This document shows positions 42,488 to 54,585 of a stretch of DNA of 64,000 nt, piece by piece. This DNA comes from Gaertneriomyces semiglobifer. Its lineage: Eukaryota; Chytridiomycota; Chytridiomycetes; Spizellomycetales; Spizellomycetaceae. Under the pieces are notes generated by a model. The model saw nothing but the letters and a program-made list of their open reading frames with translations. It had not been told where the DNA came from and ran no database searches. A program made the position numbers and the translations under genes. The stretch's first letter is position 1. Each line of letters opens with the position of its first letter. The stretch lies in NCBI GenBank assembly GCA_025558075.1, contig JAHLKF010000001.1:1488001-1552000 (forward strand), written 5' to 3'.

Positions 42488-44412
42488 ATGGTTCATATTA
42501 AAGTAGCCCTTGCCATTGGAATTCTCTCTGCGGGCGCTGCCAACGCCTCGATCTTTGGCCCCAAGTGCAAGTGTACGGCCACGGACGCTTGTTGGCCCAA
42601 CCAACAGAAATGGAACCAGTTCTCACAGAGCGTGGGAGGACGTCTCGTATCACCTAAACCTAGTGCTTGGGTGTGTTATGACCCTGATGCGTCCGCTGGT
42701 GCTTGTCAGGAATACCGGGATAGATATTTTGATTCGCGGTACCGCGCCAGTAACCCTGGTATGATGCAGAATTGGGTATGTATATTATAGTTTTCCATGC
42801 GTTAGATATTGTTGCCTTGAATAGGTTGATTAATACTGTGTTCTTCCGCTAGTTCTATGAAGAAAGTGGAGACAACGGTCGTTGTCCGCTTCCGCCCGTC
42901 GGCACAACTCCTGCCGACCTCAACATCGCTGATTGCAAGCAAGGCCGTGTAGCAGCTGTCGGTGTGGACGTGCGTGAAGTCGGCGATATCCAAAAATCCA
43001 TTGCGTTCGCCAAACAGCACAACCTGCAGTTGGTCATCAAGTCCTCCGGCCATGACTTTTACGGACGGTCTACTGCTCCGGACGCGTTCCAGCTCTGGAT
43101 GAAGAACTTTGCCGGTGTAGCTTCCAAGCCGTCGTTCGTACCCGAGGGTGCACCCAGTGGAACTCCCGGTGTGCTCGCTGTCACGGTCAATGCTGGAACT
43201 GGATGGGAGGATGTCTACACGCACGTTGAGAACAACCACGCGGGATGGTCCGTTGTGGGTGGACAATCCTCCACGGTGTGTGCTGCAGGTGGATTCACCC
43301 TCGGAGGTGGTCACGGTGCCCTCTCTCCCCAATACGGTTTGGGAGCCGACAACGTTCTGGAGATGACAGTCGTCACCGTCGATGGCCAGGTGCGCAAAAT
43401 CAACAAATACCGCAACCCCGACCTCTTCTGGGCCATGCGTGGTGGAGGTGGTGGTTTCGCTGTCATTGTCGATGTCACCTACAAGCTCAACGCTGCCCCC
43501 GCAAACGGGTACACTGCCCAAGTTCTCATGCTCACGCCTAAATCAGGCGGCTTCAACGCTACCATCATGGAAGAAATTAACAGGGTGTTCATTGAGGGTA
43601 CCCCCGCGTTGGAAACTAACCGCTGGGGTGGTTACTTCTCGCTCACCCCTGGTATGTTATGGGCCACTTTCATCGGTCCCTCTAACTATTCCACCACTGT
43701 GTCCACGTTCAAGCCCATCGTAGATGGCTTCAACCTCATCGCTAACGTCAACCAGCAATCCTGGGCCATCCCGCAACCCTCTTGGCAAAAGTGGCACCAG
43801 TACATCCAAGGCATGGCGTTCCCTGCCACCGGCACCGACTACACCGGATCACGCTCTTACATCGCCTCGCGTCTCATCCCAGCCGCGGCTCTCTCGGACC
43901 CTTCCAAACTCGCTAAGGAGTTCACCGACGTGACCGTCGCTAACGGTATCACCAACGGTTATGTGGGCCACCTCGTCACTGGTCTCGGTGTTCGCGAATC
44001 CGATCCCACGGGCAGCGACACGGCCGTCTCCCCCGCCCTTCGTAACGCGGCATACCACATGCTCTGGTACAACGGCTGGGGCGCCTCGGCCAACGACACG
44101 CGTATCGCCCAAAGTGCGACCGTCCTCAACAGCGCCCTGGACATTCTCCGTGACGCCTACCCCGATTCCGGCGCCTACTACAACGAAGCCTCGTTCTTTG
44201 AACCCAAGTGGCAATCGTCGTTCTGGGGTGTCGAGAACTACCTCAAGCTGTTGAAGATCAAGGCGAAGTACGACCCCAAGGGATTCTTTGTCTGCAAGTC
44301 CTGCGTCGGAAGCGAGATCTGGGGCCGTGATGGCAAGTGCAAGTCCATTCTGAACTTGTTGGATGACACTCCCTTCATCAAGGATGCCTTGAGGGAGTTG
44401 TTCTTTGCTTAG
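42488..44412 (+). CDS. secreted FAD-linked oxidoreductase, berberine-bridge-enzyme type
   Basis: ATG at 42488. MVHIKVALAIGILSAGAANA is a signal peptide, followed by a cysteine-rich start (CKCTATDACWPNQQKW). An intron at about 42774-42853 joins MMQNW to FYEESGDNGRCPLPPVG. The FAD-binding PCMH fold shows LQLVIKSSGHDFYGRST (the His that can carry FAD), WSVVGGQSSTVCAAGGFTLG, GGGHGALSPQYGLGADNVLE and PDLFWAMRGGGGGFAVIVDV. A Cys sits in STVCAAGG, where bicovalent members attach the flavin a second time. The C-terminal BBE segment is YYNEASFFEPKWQSSFWGVE, then YLKLLKIKAKYDPKGFFVCK. Members oxidise sugars, alcohols or alkaloid-like substrates with O2; the substrate here is unknown. Codon use is strongly biased to C-ending codons, suggesting high expression. 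Confidence 0.93.
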
Positions 44413-46124
44413 AAAAAAGTACTTTTGGACACGGACGTTTGGAGTGAGTCGTGCTGAACTGTTGTAGGACGTTTTTGCGGATTTTCCTGCTTTGTGATTT
44501 TCATTTCTTTTCGTATGCCAAGCTGCTTTTTCTCATGAGAATCTCACAACTATACACATTCACACCGTACACCAGACATAGATCTAGAAACATAATAGCA
44601 TAGTGCCCAGAAAGTGTAGGCGATAGGTTTTTCTGTTTGTTGCGCCAAAAAATATTATACCCCATTTTACAATTCATTCTTTCCCATTTCTTGTATTGGC
44701 TGTCCATGCAAAGGTAATTCCGCTTTAAGCACATTAATACTATGTACCAGTAACGTGACCATGTACATCAATAGACTGAAAGTAAGAACCTACGAACATC
44801 CGTCTCTCAAAAACCTGTCATTACCGACAAAGCTGGACGATCAGTTTTCATTCTGTGGTCTGATAGAGGGGTTTCGGAACTCGCGTTTTCCGAGTGCCAT
44901 GCATGTTAAGGTTGTTTTCGAAGGATACAAGCGGCTTCTTCCAACCTCTGCGGATGCTGTACAGCGTCGTAGACAGGTGTGCAAAACGGTGGAGCGGCGT
45001 AGGCAAAATTGAGAAGCACGCTAACATAGGATGCGATGCCTTTGGCGCTTGGACTTCCTATGACTACGCACCACAAGCTGCCCGTGCCATCAAGCACGTA
45101 AAGGCCATCATTCCGCAGCTCTCGCTTGCTGGCGGCCGTAGTGTCTGCGCTAAACACCAGACAAAGTTGCAATGTGACAGTAGCGGACGAGATCGCCAGG
45201 ATTCCTAGTATCCAGTTTACTCTGGTGCACCAATGTATTTGAGACCGTCGCTGCTCACAATGTCGTAGTAGCCTAGAGGCGCTCACGTTGATGGCTGTAT
45301 CATTCATGAAAATGCGAATGACATGTCAAGTTAATGGAATGCGGCCTTCGGCGCGGTCTCGGGAGGAGCTATGTCATCCCCAGAATGAACCTGCACGCTC
45401 AACTATGCCAGGCGAGCTGGTTTCGTAAGGCTATTGTTCATTCGCATCGCTGTTGGCTGAATTGTTCCACTCGTCCGGTGAACCCAACCCAATGCGACTA
45501 TGGGTTGCTCTCCGTTCTACCGGTAAGCACATGCCAAATGACCTTCACTGGTTCTAATGGCAATTCCGAAGGTCGTCTGGTTATCAGCTTCTTGATCAGC
45601 GACGCAAGATACCCATTTTACGCTTAGCTCAACGTTTTCAAACTGGTAATGATACGCAACTCGTCTGCAGTCGGTTCGCTCACTCTCAAATCACGCAGAT
45701 GGGGTCGAGATGAAATGAAGGACAGCGTTTTGGCACGAGAGCCTGATGCTAGTTACTGCGATGAATGCACTCCAAAACTAACTGCGAGAACGATCATGAT
45801 GATAGCGGCGCTAACACGCTTATGGCCTGCTTTGGGCAGACAAAGAGGGTTATAATCACTTTGAAGCAGTTAGCTACCCTCACGGTTACTCACTTCAGAA
45901 CAGTGCCCTGCTTTGTCCTGCTAGCTGCGCATGCCCGCCTAGTACTAGTACTGGTATTCATCGCTATTAATTATGATTGCTGTCCAAAGCGCAACACGTC
46001 GCAAAGCGGCCGCGCATTTTGTTTTCCCGACGCAACGGCGACGAGATTTCTGCAAACGAGGACAGCATTGAATTGAAGGAAAGGGGAGCTAGCATTGCAT
46101 TATCAGAGTACATGTTAGGCTGTC
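44413..46124. other. 1.7-kb intergenic region
   Basis: Apart from the uncertain minus-strand frame at 44906-45307 nothing gene-like is seen. A CTAGTACTAGTACTGG stretch near 45940 resembles the one at 35540. The LCB1 promoter should lie at the right end. Confidence 0.45.
44906..45307 (-). CDS. hypothetical small membrane protein
   Basis: A 133-codon frame with a true ATG (MNDTAINVSASRLLRHCEQR). It has one good hydrophobic segment (WILGILAISSATVTLQLCLV) preceded by basic residues and a weaker second one (ASYVSVLLNFAYAAP). No homologue recognised, no introns. Length and hydrophobic pattern are better than chance frames nearby, but a random open frame is possible. Confidence 0.25.
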   Translation of the reverse strand: MNDTAINVSASRLLRHCEQRRSQIHWCTRVNWILGILAISSATVTLQLCLVFSADTTAASKRELRNDGLYVLDGTGSLWCVVIGSPSAKGIASYVSVLLNFAYAAPPFCTPVYDAVQHPQRLEEAACILRKQP

Positions 46125-47749
46125 ATGACGTCGACATACCATTCGTACGCCGCTCCGTTTGTGAACGATGCCGCTAGAGATATAGCAGACTCTTTGGTCG
46201 TCGCCGTCAACTCGACGTTCACGGTGGCTGTCAGAGTCTACGACGCTATTCCCGGGTCGAGATGGTTCGCCAAGTACGTGCAGATCTCTTACCAAAATGA
46301 CCCGTACCGCACACTCTTGGAAATAGGCTTGGTGATATTCATGATCTGGTACTTTGGCGGCAAGAAACACAAGCCTGGTTCGCACGAAGTCAAGTTGACG
46401 GAACAGGAAATCCAAGAGCTGATTGATGAATGGGAACCTGAGCCGCTGGTGCCAGAGTTGACCAGGACCCAGCGTCTGGAATTGGAAAAGCTGCCACTCA
46501 TTAATGGCCCTGCTGGTCCCAAGCTGAAGCTTGCTGATGGAAAGGAACGCCTCAATCTCGCTAGTTTCAACTTCCTCGGCGCCATGAACGATGAAGTCAC
46601 CAAAGAAAAGGCTATCAAGGCTCTCAGAAAGTACGGTGTCGGTTCATGTGGGCCGTGCGGATTTTACGGCACCATTGATGTCCACATGGAGCTGGAAAAT
46701 GAGGTCGCCAAGTTTCTGGGCACTGAAGCTGCCATCGTCTACTCCCAAGGGTTCTCCACAATTGCGAGCGTTATTCCGGCATTTGCCAAGCGCGGTGATA
46801 TCGTTGTGGCGGACGCAGGCGTTTCCTTGGCAGTGCAAAAGGGATTGCACGTTTCCCGAAGTATTGTGAAATATTTCAAACACAATGACATGGAGGACCT
46901 CGAAAGGGTTCTGGACCAGATAAACAAGGAGCAAATCAAGGTAAGAAGGATATTTGGTCCTATTGATATTCCATAGCGCTTAATTTACTAAAACACCCGA
47001 TTTAACAGAAGAAGAAGCCGCTCACACGCCGCTTCATTGTTGTTGAGGGCATCTATGCCAACCATGGTGATATCTGTCCTCTCCCTCAATTGGTTGAACT
47101 TAAAGAAAGACACAAGTACCGCTTGATCGTGGAAGAAAGTTTTTCTTTCGGCACTGTGGGTGATCGTGGGGCCGGCGTTTGCAACCATTTCGACGTGGAT
47201 CCAAAGCGGGTTGACATCATCGCGGCCACCTTTTCCAATGCCATTGCGTCAGCCGGCGGTTTCTGTGCCGGAACCAAGGAGATTGTAGAGCATCAACGTC
47301 TCGGTGGACTGTCATACGTTTTCTCGGCATCTCTTCCTGCGATGCTTGCTGTGGCTGCGATTGAAGGAGTCAAGTACATTGAATCGCATGGGGACGCACT
47401 AAAGAAACTTTGGGAGAACATCTCGACCATGCGCAATGCTTTGCGTAAGACTGTTCAGCAAATTTCGTTGGAAGGCGACGACAAATCCCCCATTGCTCAC
47501 TTGAGACTCAAGTCATCTTTTGCGAACCGTGATGAAGAAGAATATGCTCTGCAAGAAATTGTTGACGAATGCGCTAGAAACGGCGTCCTTGTCACTAGAG
47601 CCAAGTATGTCCTAGACCAGGAAATGAGTGTGCCGACCCCTAGTATTCGGTTGGCGATTAGTGCCGCTCATACGCGCAAGGAAGTGGAAAAGGCCGCATC
47701 GGTCATCGCTTCGGCCGTTAAGAAAATCTTGAGCACAGCTCGTAAATAG
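46125..47749 (+). CDS. LCB1: serine palmitoyltransferase subunit 1 (LCB1/SPTLC1)
   Basis: ATG at 46125. One N-terminal membrane helix (TLLEIGLVIFMIWYFGG) is preceded by VQISYQNDPYR and followed by LTEQEIQELIDEWEPEPLVP, both family hallmarks. The aminotransferase-fold body reads LNLASFNFLGAMNDEVTKEK, KYGVGSCGPCGFYGTIDVHM and EAAIVYSQGFSTIASVIPAF. An intron (about 46940-47008) joins INKEQIK to KKKPLTRRFIVVEGIYANHG. DIIAATFSNAIASAGGFCAG has Asn where catalytic paralogues have the PLP-binding Lys, as expected for the non-catalytic LCB1 subunit. With LCB2 it condenses serine and palmitoyl-CoA in the endoplasmic reticulum, the first step of sphingolipid synthesis. Human SPTLC1 has Arg where this protein has Cys in SCGPC, next to the HSAN1 hotspot. 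Confidence 0.96.
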
Positions 47750-47821
47750 TACTCCGTTGCCTTTCTGCCAGAGTGAACCCTTTTTGTATAGTAAACTTCT
47801 AACCTTAATAGACCAAAAACG

Positions 47822-48684
47822 TTATCCGAAAGCTGTCCGCTTTCTGCCTCTACGTCGAACTTCCTCTAACTTTCTTAGTACGGGCTTTGCGTTCTTTGAC
47901 TTCTCGCCGTATGCATCAAGGATTGACTGGAACTGCAAAGAACTGGTCAAAGAGGGACTGTTCGCAGTATGCCAACCAACACGCTTAGCAAGTACCATTC
48001 TCTCCGTGTCCGGATGAGTTGATGACATCGCCCTTTCTAACACATAGAGATCCACCGCCTTGTCTTCAACCATGGACGACACCATGCTTAATCCGAAGTC
48101 AATCAATACCAGGGATTGGGAGCCATCACGTATGATCATATTCGAGGTCGTCAGATCTCCATGAATGATATCCAAATCGTGCGTCAACGCTAAACTTTCA
48201 CCGATGCTGTGCGCTAGGCGTCGTTCTGCTCATAACTCCTGGTCAACTGGTTTCTGAAGAACTGTTGGGAGTTCGCGGTCTTAACGAAATACCTGCATCC
48301 TCCGGCAGCACATGGTTGCTCTTTATGTAATCCCGCACACTAGCACCTTCAATAAACTCCATGTATATAATGCTTTGACGAACATCTAGCAGATACACCG
48401 TCGGGGTGTCTACTCCGGCCTTCTTCAACCGTTGTAAACACCGTGCTTCCTGAACCACTCGCCGCGCAGTGAGCTTTTCATCCAGTACTGGATGCCGGTA
48501 AGCTTTGCTAAATCGTTCTTTTATGATAGCATCTCGGCCGGCACCGAATGGCGTTTTGTACACTCGCTTTAAGAGATGGGGTTACGGAAGGTCAAGTTTG
48601 TCGCCTCTGGTGTGTCAGTGAATCGGTTTTCGTTCTACTCACGGCTTCCGCTCCCTGCTTGATAAGAACTGCCTCTGTTGCCAT
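47822..48684 (-). CDS. BUD32: KEOPS complex kinase/ATPase Bud32 (TP53RK)
   Basis: First exon [14 protein letters not shown] from 48684, then [20 protein letters not shown] (intron about 48570-48641) and [40 protein letters not shown] follows; then, after a second intron near 48190-48270, [20 protein letters not shown] and [28 protein letters not shown] is the catalytic loop and DFG the metal site. The C-terminus ends [11 protein letters not shown], the basic RGRKR tail required in Bud32. With Kae1 it makes N6-threonylcarbamoyl-adenosine on tRNAs that read ANN codons. It is convergent with LCB1 (72 bp apart) and divergent from the prenyltransferase gene. Confidence 0.95.
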
Positions 48685-48760
48685 GCTCCGCTTCTAACAA
48701 ACAAACAACAGCCGCTTTCTTATTAAAACCTTTGGCCGATCTGCGAAAGCAGCGTACAAA

Positions 48761-48904
48761 ATGTCGTCGAACGGAACACGCATCTCGGCCGAGATCCCCC
48801 AAATTTTTGGGACCGAAACGACGAACCTGAAAAGCAACCTGGGTTTACCCGAACGAAGCCGTTTCCGCCGTCTTGTCCTGATGAAAAGCGGCCACATGCG
48901 ATGA
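48761..48904 (+). promoter_or_regulatory. upstream ORF overlapping the DHDDS start by ATGA
   Basis: A 47-codon frame (MSSNGTRISAEIPQIFG onward) ends with TGA at 48902-48904, sharing the bases ATGA with the ATG at 48901. If transcribed on the same mRNA it would reduce initiation at 48901, or allow termination-reinitiation. Alternatively the mRNA starts after it and the CDS begins at 48982. Confidence 0.35.
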
Positions 48905-50122
48905 CGGAGGATAGGCCTATCAGTCCGATGCTCCTCCTGGAACCGCCAGCGACGACGCCGACATCCTTGCCGAGTCGCATCATGTCGGCAGTTTCCTCGG
49001 GCGTTTGGTCGACAGCCCAACGGGCGATGGCGAACATCCTAAAACTGGGGCCTATACCAAGGCATGTTGGCTTCATCATGGATGGGAACCGACGGTATGC
49101 AAAAAAAGTTGGCATGCACACTATGGTAGGGCACATGCTCGGCAGCAAAAAGTTAGAGGAGGTGAGATAGCTCGTTCCTGCTTGCTTCGCTCGCAATCTT
49201 TGTCCTTTCCGCTGTGCTGATACCGACTCAAAAAGTGCTTTCCTCTTTGCCCTAGACTCTAGAGTGGTGTTTGAAGCTGGGCGTGCAGGTTGTCACGGTA
49301 TATGCTTTTAGCATCGAGAATTTTAAGAGACCCGAACTGGAAGTGAGTACGCTCATGGATCTCGCGCGCAAAAAGTTCGAAGAGTTCTCAAAACATAGGT
49401 GAGTTTCAAATGAGTCTGGTATTGGCGACCCCTCCAAAGCCTTTTGAATCAACAAAGCATCTCCTAGTACCTTTGTGGCAGAGAATTCCATACGGATTCG
49501 TGTTCTGGGCGACCTATCCCTTCTTCCACCACACGTCCTTGACGCTGCCCGTCGTGCAGAATATACCACCCGCAACAATAGTAAAGCCACGCTCAACATT
49601 TGCTTTCCGTATACCTCGCGCCACGAGCTCGCTTCCTCCATGGTGCTCGCGGTACGCGGAGTCAGAGAAGGCTATATTGAAGCGGATGATGTTGGAGAAC
49701 TGTTACTAGACGAGCTAATGATGACTGGAGACGATCCCCCATTGGACGTTCTCGTTCGCACTAGCGGAGAACGGCGATTGAGCGATTTTCTATTATGGCA
49801 GGTGGGAGTCATCACCGTGGAGAATTGTGGCGTTTCCACAACCCTAAGCTTTTAACTGGTATAGGTCACGATGCCATGCCAGATTCATTTCCTAGATGTG
49901 TTATGGCCAGAGTTCACGTTCTGGGACATGCTACCCGTTCTGCGGTCGTATCAAGCGAATTACTCTCGGATACGGATAGAACGGGAAAGGATCTCGTGCA
50001 TGGACTCGGCGACGAATGTGGATATGCAAAGCCGTAAGAAGAGAATAGCAAAATACAAAGCCAAACTTGCCGCTGAACGATTTGAGGACCACGAAACAAG
50101 TCTGAATAGCGAGAACCCCTGA
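48901..50122 (+). CDS. cis-prenyltransferase, dehydrodolichyl diphosphate synthase
   Basis: The first in-frame ATG is at 48901 ([20 protein letters not shown]); 48982 ([16 protein letters not shown]) is equally plausible. Core motifs: [20 protein letters not shown] with the catalytic Asp, [31 protein letters not shown] sequence across an intron near 49162-49256, [79 protein letters not shown] and, after an intron at about 49802-49863, [19 protein letters not shown]. This is the catalytic (Rer2/DHDDS-type) subunit with RTSGE and RLSDFLLWQ, making the dolichol backbone for N-glycosylation in the endoplasmic reticulum. The tail ([20 protein letters not shown]) is basic and longer than in yeast. 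Stop at 50122. Confidence 0.94.
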
Positions 50123-50262
50123 CTGGAACGGCGAGCATGAGCCGTACCCACATTGCGTTAGCTATGGAGAGTAGCGAAACAATATCTGTCACTTGATTAT
50201 AGTCAAACTTTAGTATCAGTTCATTGTATATACATTGTGTGCATAATATCCGGATCGTTACG

Positions 50263-53200
50263 CTATGCTTTCTCTGGTTTCACGGAGACGGATGGCGGTG
50301 TACTCTGGCGTGAAAGACTGGGGGATCCTACCGATTCCGAGGTGGCCCGATCAACACCCTCAAATCTGATGCTTAACGCGTTGCTCAGGACTTGATTCTC
50401 GCGACGAGCTCGTTCATCCGGTTCCAAGGCTGCCAAATGCGCGGCCACACCAGCACGTAATTTGGGCGATCGCCGGAAACTATCTTCGAGTGGGGATTTG
50501 GGTAGGCTTTGTAACACGTGCAGCGATGATGGGAATACGACCTGTTCAATACGAGGGCGTTAGCCGCGGGGCGTATTTTAGGGGGGTAGACGCCATCTAG
50601 CGTCGCGCTTAATGTCTACGGAGCAACTACCGCAAGCCCATACTTACCGTGCACAATCTGACAAACCCTTCCCAAATTTTTGGTGCGGTCCATATCTTCT
50701 TGTTGATCAGCTTGAGCATTAAATTCATGAGAAACTTGACCAGGCCCGGGAACTGTGTCGCAGTCTGAATGGCGGTTCTCATGAATAAGGTCGGCAGCTT
50801 GGTCTGGTCAGCCAGTTGCTGAAGAACAACAGCCATGACTTCTTGCTTAAACACCTCTTGTTGTTTTAAACATATCGTTGTTGCTGGAAACCACGGAATT
50901 CAATAACTATTCTTCAGACAATAAATACCAAAGGGTACATACCTTCTACGGCGCGCTTCAAGCCAACCACCTCGTCCACATTGTGCAATATAACGAGTAG
51001 CTCCGCTGGTTGGAGTACCGCGGGTTTCTGCGTGTCACTTCGAACAAGACGCAAGAAGGCATCGACGGTGGTCTGTCTTCGCCTTTCCGTTCCGTCCAAG
51101 AGCTGAACAATTTTCGGCAGTAGCTGTAGTATTTCACTCTGAGAGGAACCGAATATATGTCAGGAAACATATTGAAATGTGCCAGAATGCACGGTCAATC
51201 ACCTTTGCAAATCCAGAAAGCACGGGTATTATGAACCGAGCATCCAGATCTCGCTTCGCGTTGATTTCTTTGATGGCGTTCAGTGCTTTCTCGAATAACC
51301 CTTCACGGTCGGCCAAAACCTGAACGATAATTACAGCAAGCGCTTCAGATCCAGATGGGAAATTATGAAGAAGCTGCAGTAAGTGGACCGGTTGTGAGCT
51401 CATGGCTTTAATAAGTGGTTGAATATGACCAATGATTGCTCGCTGAACCGCGACAGGGCAGTCTTTGAACGTAAGGAATAGTTCATCCAAAAGTTCGTGT
51501 TTCTTGCTGCAAAGCGCAAAATACAATTCCAAGTGACGCACGACATCGTCCTCTTGCCATTCTTTGCTTTCTTCTATTGATTTGAGCTCGGCCTCGTCTT
51601 TGACTGGCACCACGACATCTGACGCCGCGTCATGCGCAACATGCCCATTTGATTGGGCAGTAGATTGCGCATCTGGCGGTTTTCCATTCTCTTTCCCCGT
51701 TTTCATTTCGGCCGCCTTGGTATCTGCCTCCATTTGGTCCTCGTCTGATGCGTGCGCTCCTTCCGTGTTCACAGCCGGTGCGGGCGGAGGACCTAGTAAT
51801 CTTCTCATGGAATAGAGTGCAAACTCCTCAACCCTAGGTCCAACGGCTTTGTGTTCCGAGAAAAATCTTTTACACATAACAATAGCTGTAGCACGAGTTA
51901 GCTTTACTGGACTGAGCGCGTATGCTAAGAGCATATCTAAACTTCTGGTTCGGACTGCGGGCCGATGAAGAATCAGGCCTTGCAGTGTGAACAATCCGAG
52001 TTGCATTCGCTCGGGATCGTCACAATACGCTTTGATTATGTTCGTCACAACCTCATCCACAACCTCCGGTACATCAATAAGGAAGCGAGCGAAGATCTTA
52101 TCCTTGGGATCCAGTTTGTCCTTTACGCCTTCAAGTATTCGAATCAGCCATCGACCGTACTGTTTCTGATACGCCCCTTCAAATCCGCTCGCTGCGGAAG
52201 CCTGGGTGGCATGCCTTTCATCCTGCAACCAGATATGGTGGAGCCACGTAATAGCTAGCTCCGCTCTACCCTGGAAATCCTCGATGATACTATCGGCAAC
52301 AATCTCCTTCAACTGCGGATCCACTTGGAAATCTCCTGATGGCTCCCGCTCATCACCGGAAGTCTCCACATCGTCGGTTACAAGTGTACTCAACCGCGAA
52401 AGGATCAGCATCCACCCAGCTTTAGCGGCAGCAAGACTGCGCGTGCCAACATCTAGAGCAAAAGAGGTAGTTGAAGTGCCTCCTGGCTGGGCAGGTACTG
52501 CGTCAGTACGGAGTCTTGCTTCGACCTTCATGATCCTCTTTAAGCTCTCCAACACAATCTGGTGACGGTCCTGTGTCGATAACTCGGCAGGTTCCCGGCT
52601 GGTAATATCCAAAACTAGTGCTCGCACTGACTCTTCGCTCCCAGGAGCGAATTGTTCCTCATCGTCGGACAATTCGGATGGTGCCGTGCTTTCAGGTATG
52701 ACATCACTTGCATCAGGGACAGTACCCGCGCCTTCAAAAGGTTCGGCCTTGACTTCCTCTGTATGCTGTTCGAGCTTTTTTATGTCGGCTTGCAGAGGTA
52801 AGCCATTCTGCCGTTCATTGACAATTCTTACTTGGTCTCGGAAGCGCTATCCGTAGGGGTGAGATGGCTTTGTATGAGCAGTAGCAAGGTTAGGCAGTAC
52901 CGACCTTTATACCCTCATCCCAATTGGCATCGGAACAGGTTTTCAACGATTGAAGGATCAACTCAGTAATCAACACAGATGGAAGCCTCTCAACACCAAT
53001 GGCATTCATCAGTTGTATGAGGCTATTCCAGTCGGTTGCAGATGTATCTGTCAAGTCTTGTCGCTGTCGTTTAGCATCAGGTGTCGTTTCATCCGACGGC
53101 AGTGGTCTTTTTAAATCTTTGCGACCGATCCTCTGAAACTCGTAAGGTTTGGTCCCCAGTTGTACCAGGACATCGTACAGGGTTGTATCGTACTGTGATC

Positions 53201-54350
53201 CACCCGACATTCTGGGAAATAAGTCAGACACCCGCTGCCAATATGCGTTGAACAGTGGTTGATCAACCTACTTTAGAATGGCAAATAATGTAACTTTTAT
53301 GGTGCGCTCAACGCTCCTTCTTTGTGTCGCTGTCAAGTGTGGTGTGGGGGTGCGGGTGAACTGAATAAGGGTTGAAAGTATTTGATCTACGTATTGAGGT
53401 CTACTCCTCGCAAGCACCAAAAGGCAGTTAATGTTAGCTGTGATGGGACCAGCAGATCTGATAATGAACCAGAAAACGGTTAGGCAACGCAGTTGCACAG
53501 GACATGGTTATAACAACCCACTTACATGCCAGGAGTACTCAGCAGAGCCAGCATTCGTTGGAGTAGGGCAATTGCTTCGGCATTCATTTCTTGGACGTTG
53601 ATGAAAGGGTGATTCGGTGGGCATATGTCGAGGGACATCACATCTGTGCCCACAGCCCGCGCATTCATACCCATCGGCGATTGAATCATGATGAACTTAT
53701 GAAGTAGTCGAATGATGCTTTCTTTCACTCCATCATTCACATGTGCCAGCAGTGTGAAAGCCCGGACTTTCAGTGTAGCAAGGCCCTGCGATACAGACGG
53801 ATCTGTTGGCAACTTGCACCTAAATGGCGCACAGTAAGCATTGACCAAGCATCGCTAGGGGTACTAAATGCGCGCAACGGCGGCCTGCAACATGGGAACT
53901 CACATCCACTTAAACACGAGGGGGTATATACTGGTGCAGCATCGTATTAATCGCTTTAATACATCGACATTTCCATCATTGCTCAAAAAATTCAATGCTT
54001 CTACACTCCGTGCCGCCACTATACGCAGGGCAGACGGTCAATGATCTGGGCGTTTGATACATACGGTGCAGTCGTGACCTACCCAGCATTCGATGTTCGT
54101 CCGGAACTCGCGCACGACATATAGTGTCCTCAATCAGCCGCAATATTCCAATTCTCAAATCCGGAGACGGGTCGACAGCGAGGCCAAGCGCATGTGGGAA
54201 TATTGCTGGCAATAAAATGCTCGAGTGGGCTTTCAATAGTTCGTGAAGCTGATGTAGAATCGCCACCCGCTGCGCCGGATCCACCACCGTCCGCACTGCC
54301 CCAAGCAAGAGTAGTGCCTGGTTGGCGGCCTGCGTGCTTGGATCGCTCAT
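50263..54350 (-). CDS. symplekin/Pta1, mRNA 3'-end processing scaffold
   Basis: MSDPSTQAANQALLLLGAVR at 54350 begins the N-terminal HEAT domain: TVVDPAQRVAILHQLHELLK, IGILRLIEDTICRARV and, after introns, TLKVRAFTLLAHVNDGVKES. The middle exons include ERLPSVLITELILQSLKTCS. The long exon 51134-52672 carries ADSIIEDFQGRAELAITWLH, KQYGRWLIRILEGVKDKLDP, FLIDVPEVVDEVVTNIIKAY and LELYFALCSKKHELLDELFL. The symplekin C-terminal domain follows: TLFMRTAIQTATQFPGLVKF and INKKIWTAPKIWEGFVRLCT, then LQSLPKSPLEDSFRRSPKL. Total length is about 1,150 residues over roughly nine exons. Symplekin holds together the cleavage/polyadenylation endonuclease CPSF73/100, CstF64 and the Ssu72 phosphatase. An acidic Ala/Glu/Lys insert lies around 51600-51780. 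Stop at 50263. Confidence 0.93.
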
Positions 54351-54585
54351 CGTTCGTAGCTCCTATCTCTTCCCGTCCGTTCGCCAGTTCCGTTCAATTC
54401 ATCGCATGGCCTTTCGACGCAACTCGCTGGTGAATGCCAGTGGCACAGTCATCCTATGCGACATGCGAAGCACTCGGTTTGTTTTTGCACTTTTCATCGC
54501 CAAACCAAGCACTGCAAACGCAGCATTGACAAGCAATACGAGGCCACGGCAGCATTCATAGTTTAGGAGAAGGTGCATCGACAAG

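Noticed and set aside
42802..43521. 239-codon minus-strand frame inside the flavoenzyme gene
   Set aside because: Arises from the C-ending codon bias of the real gene.
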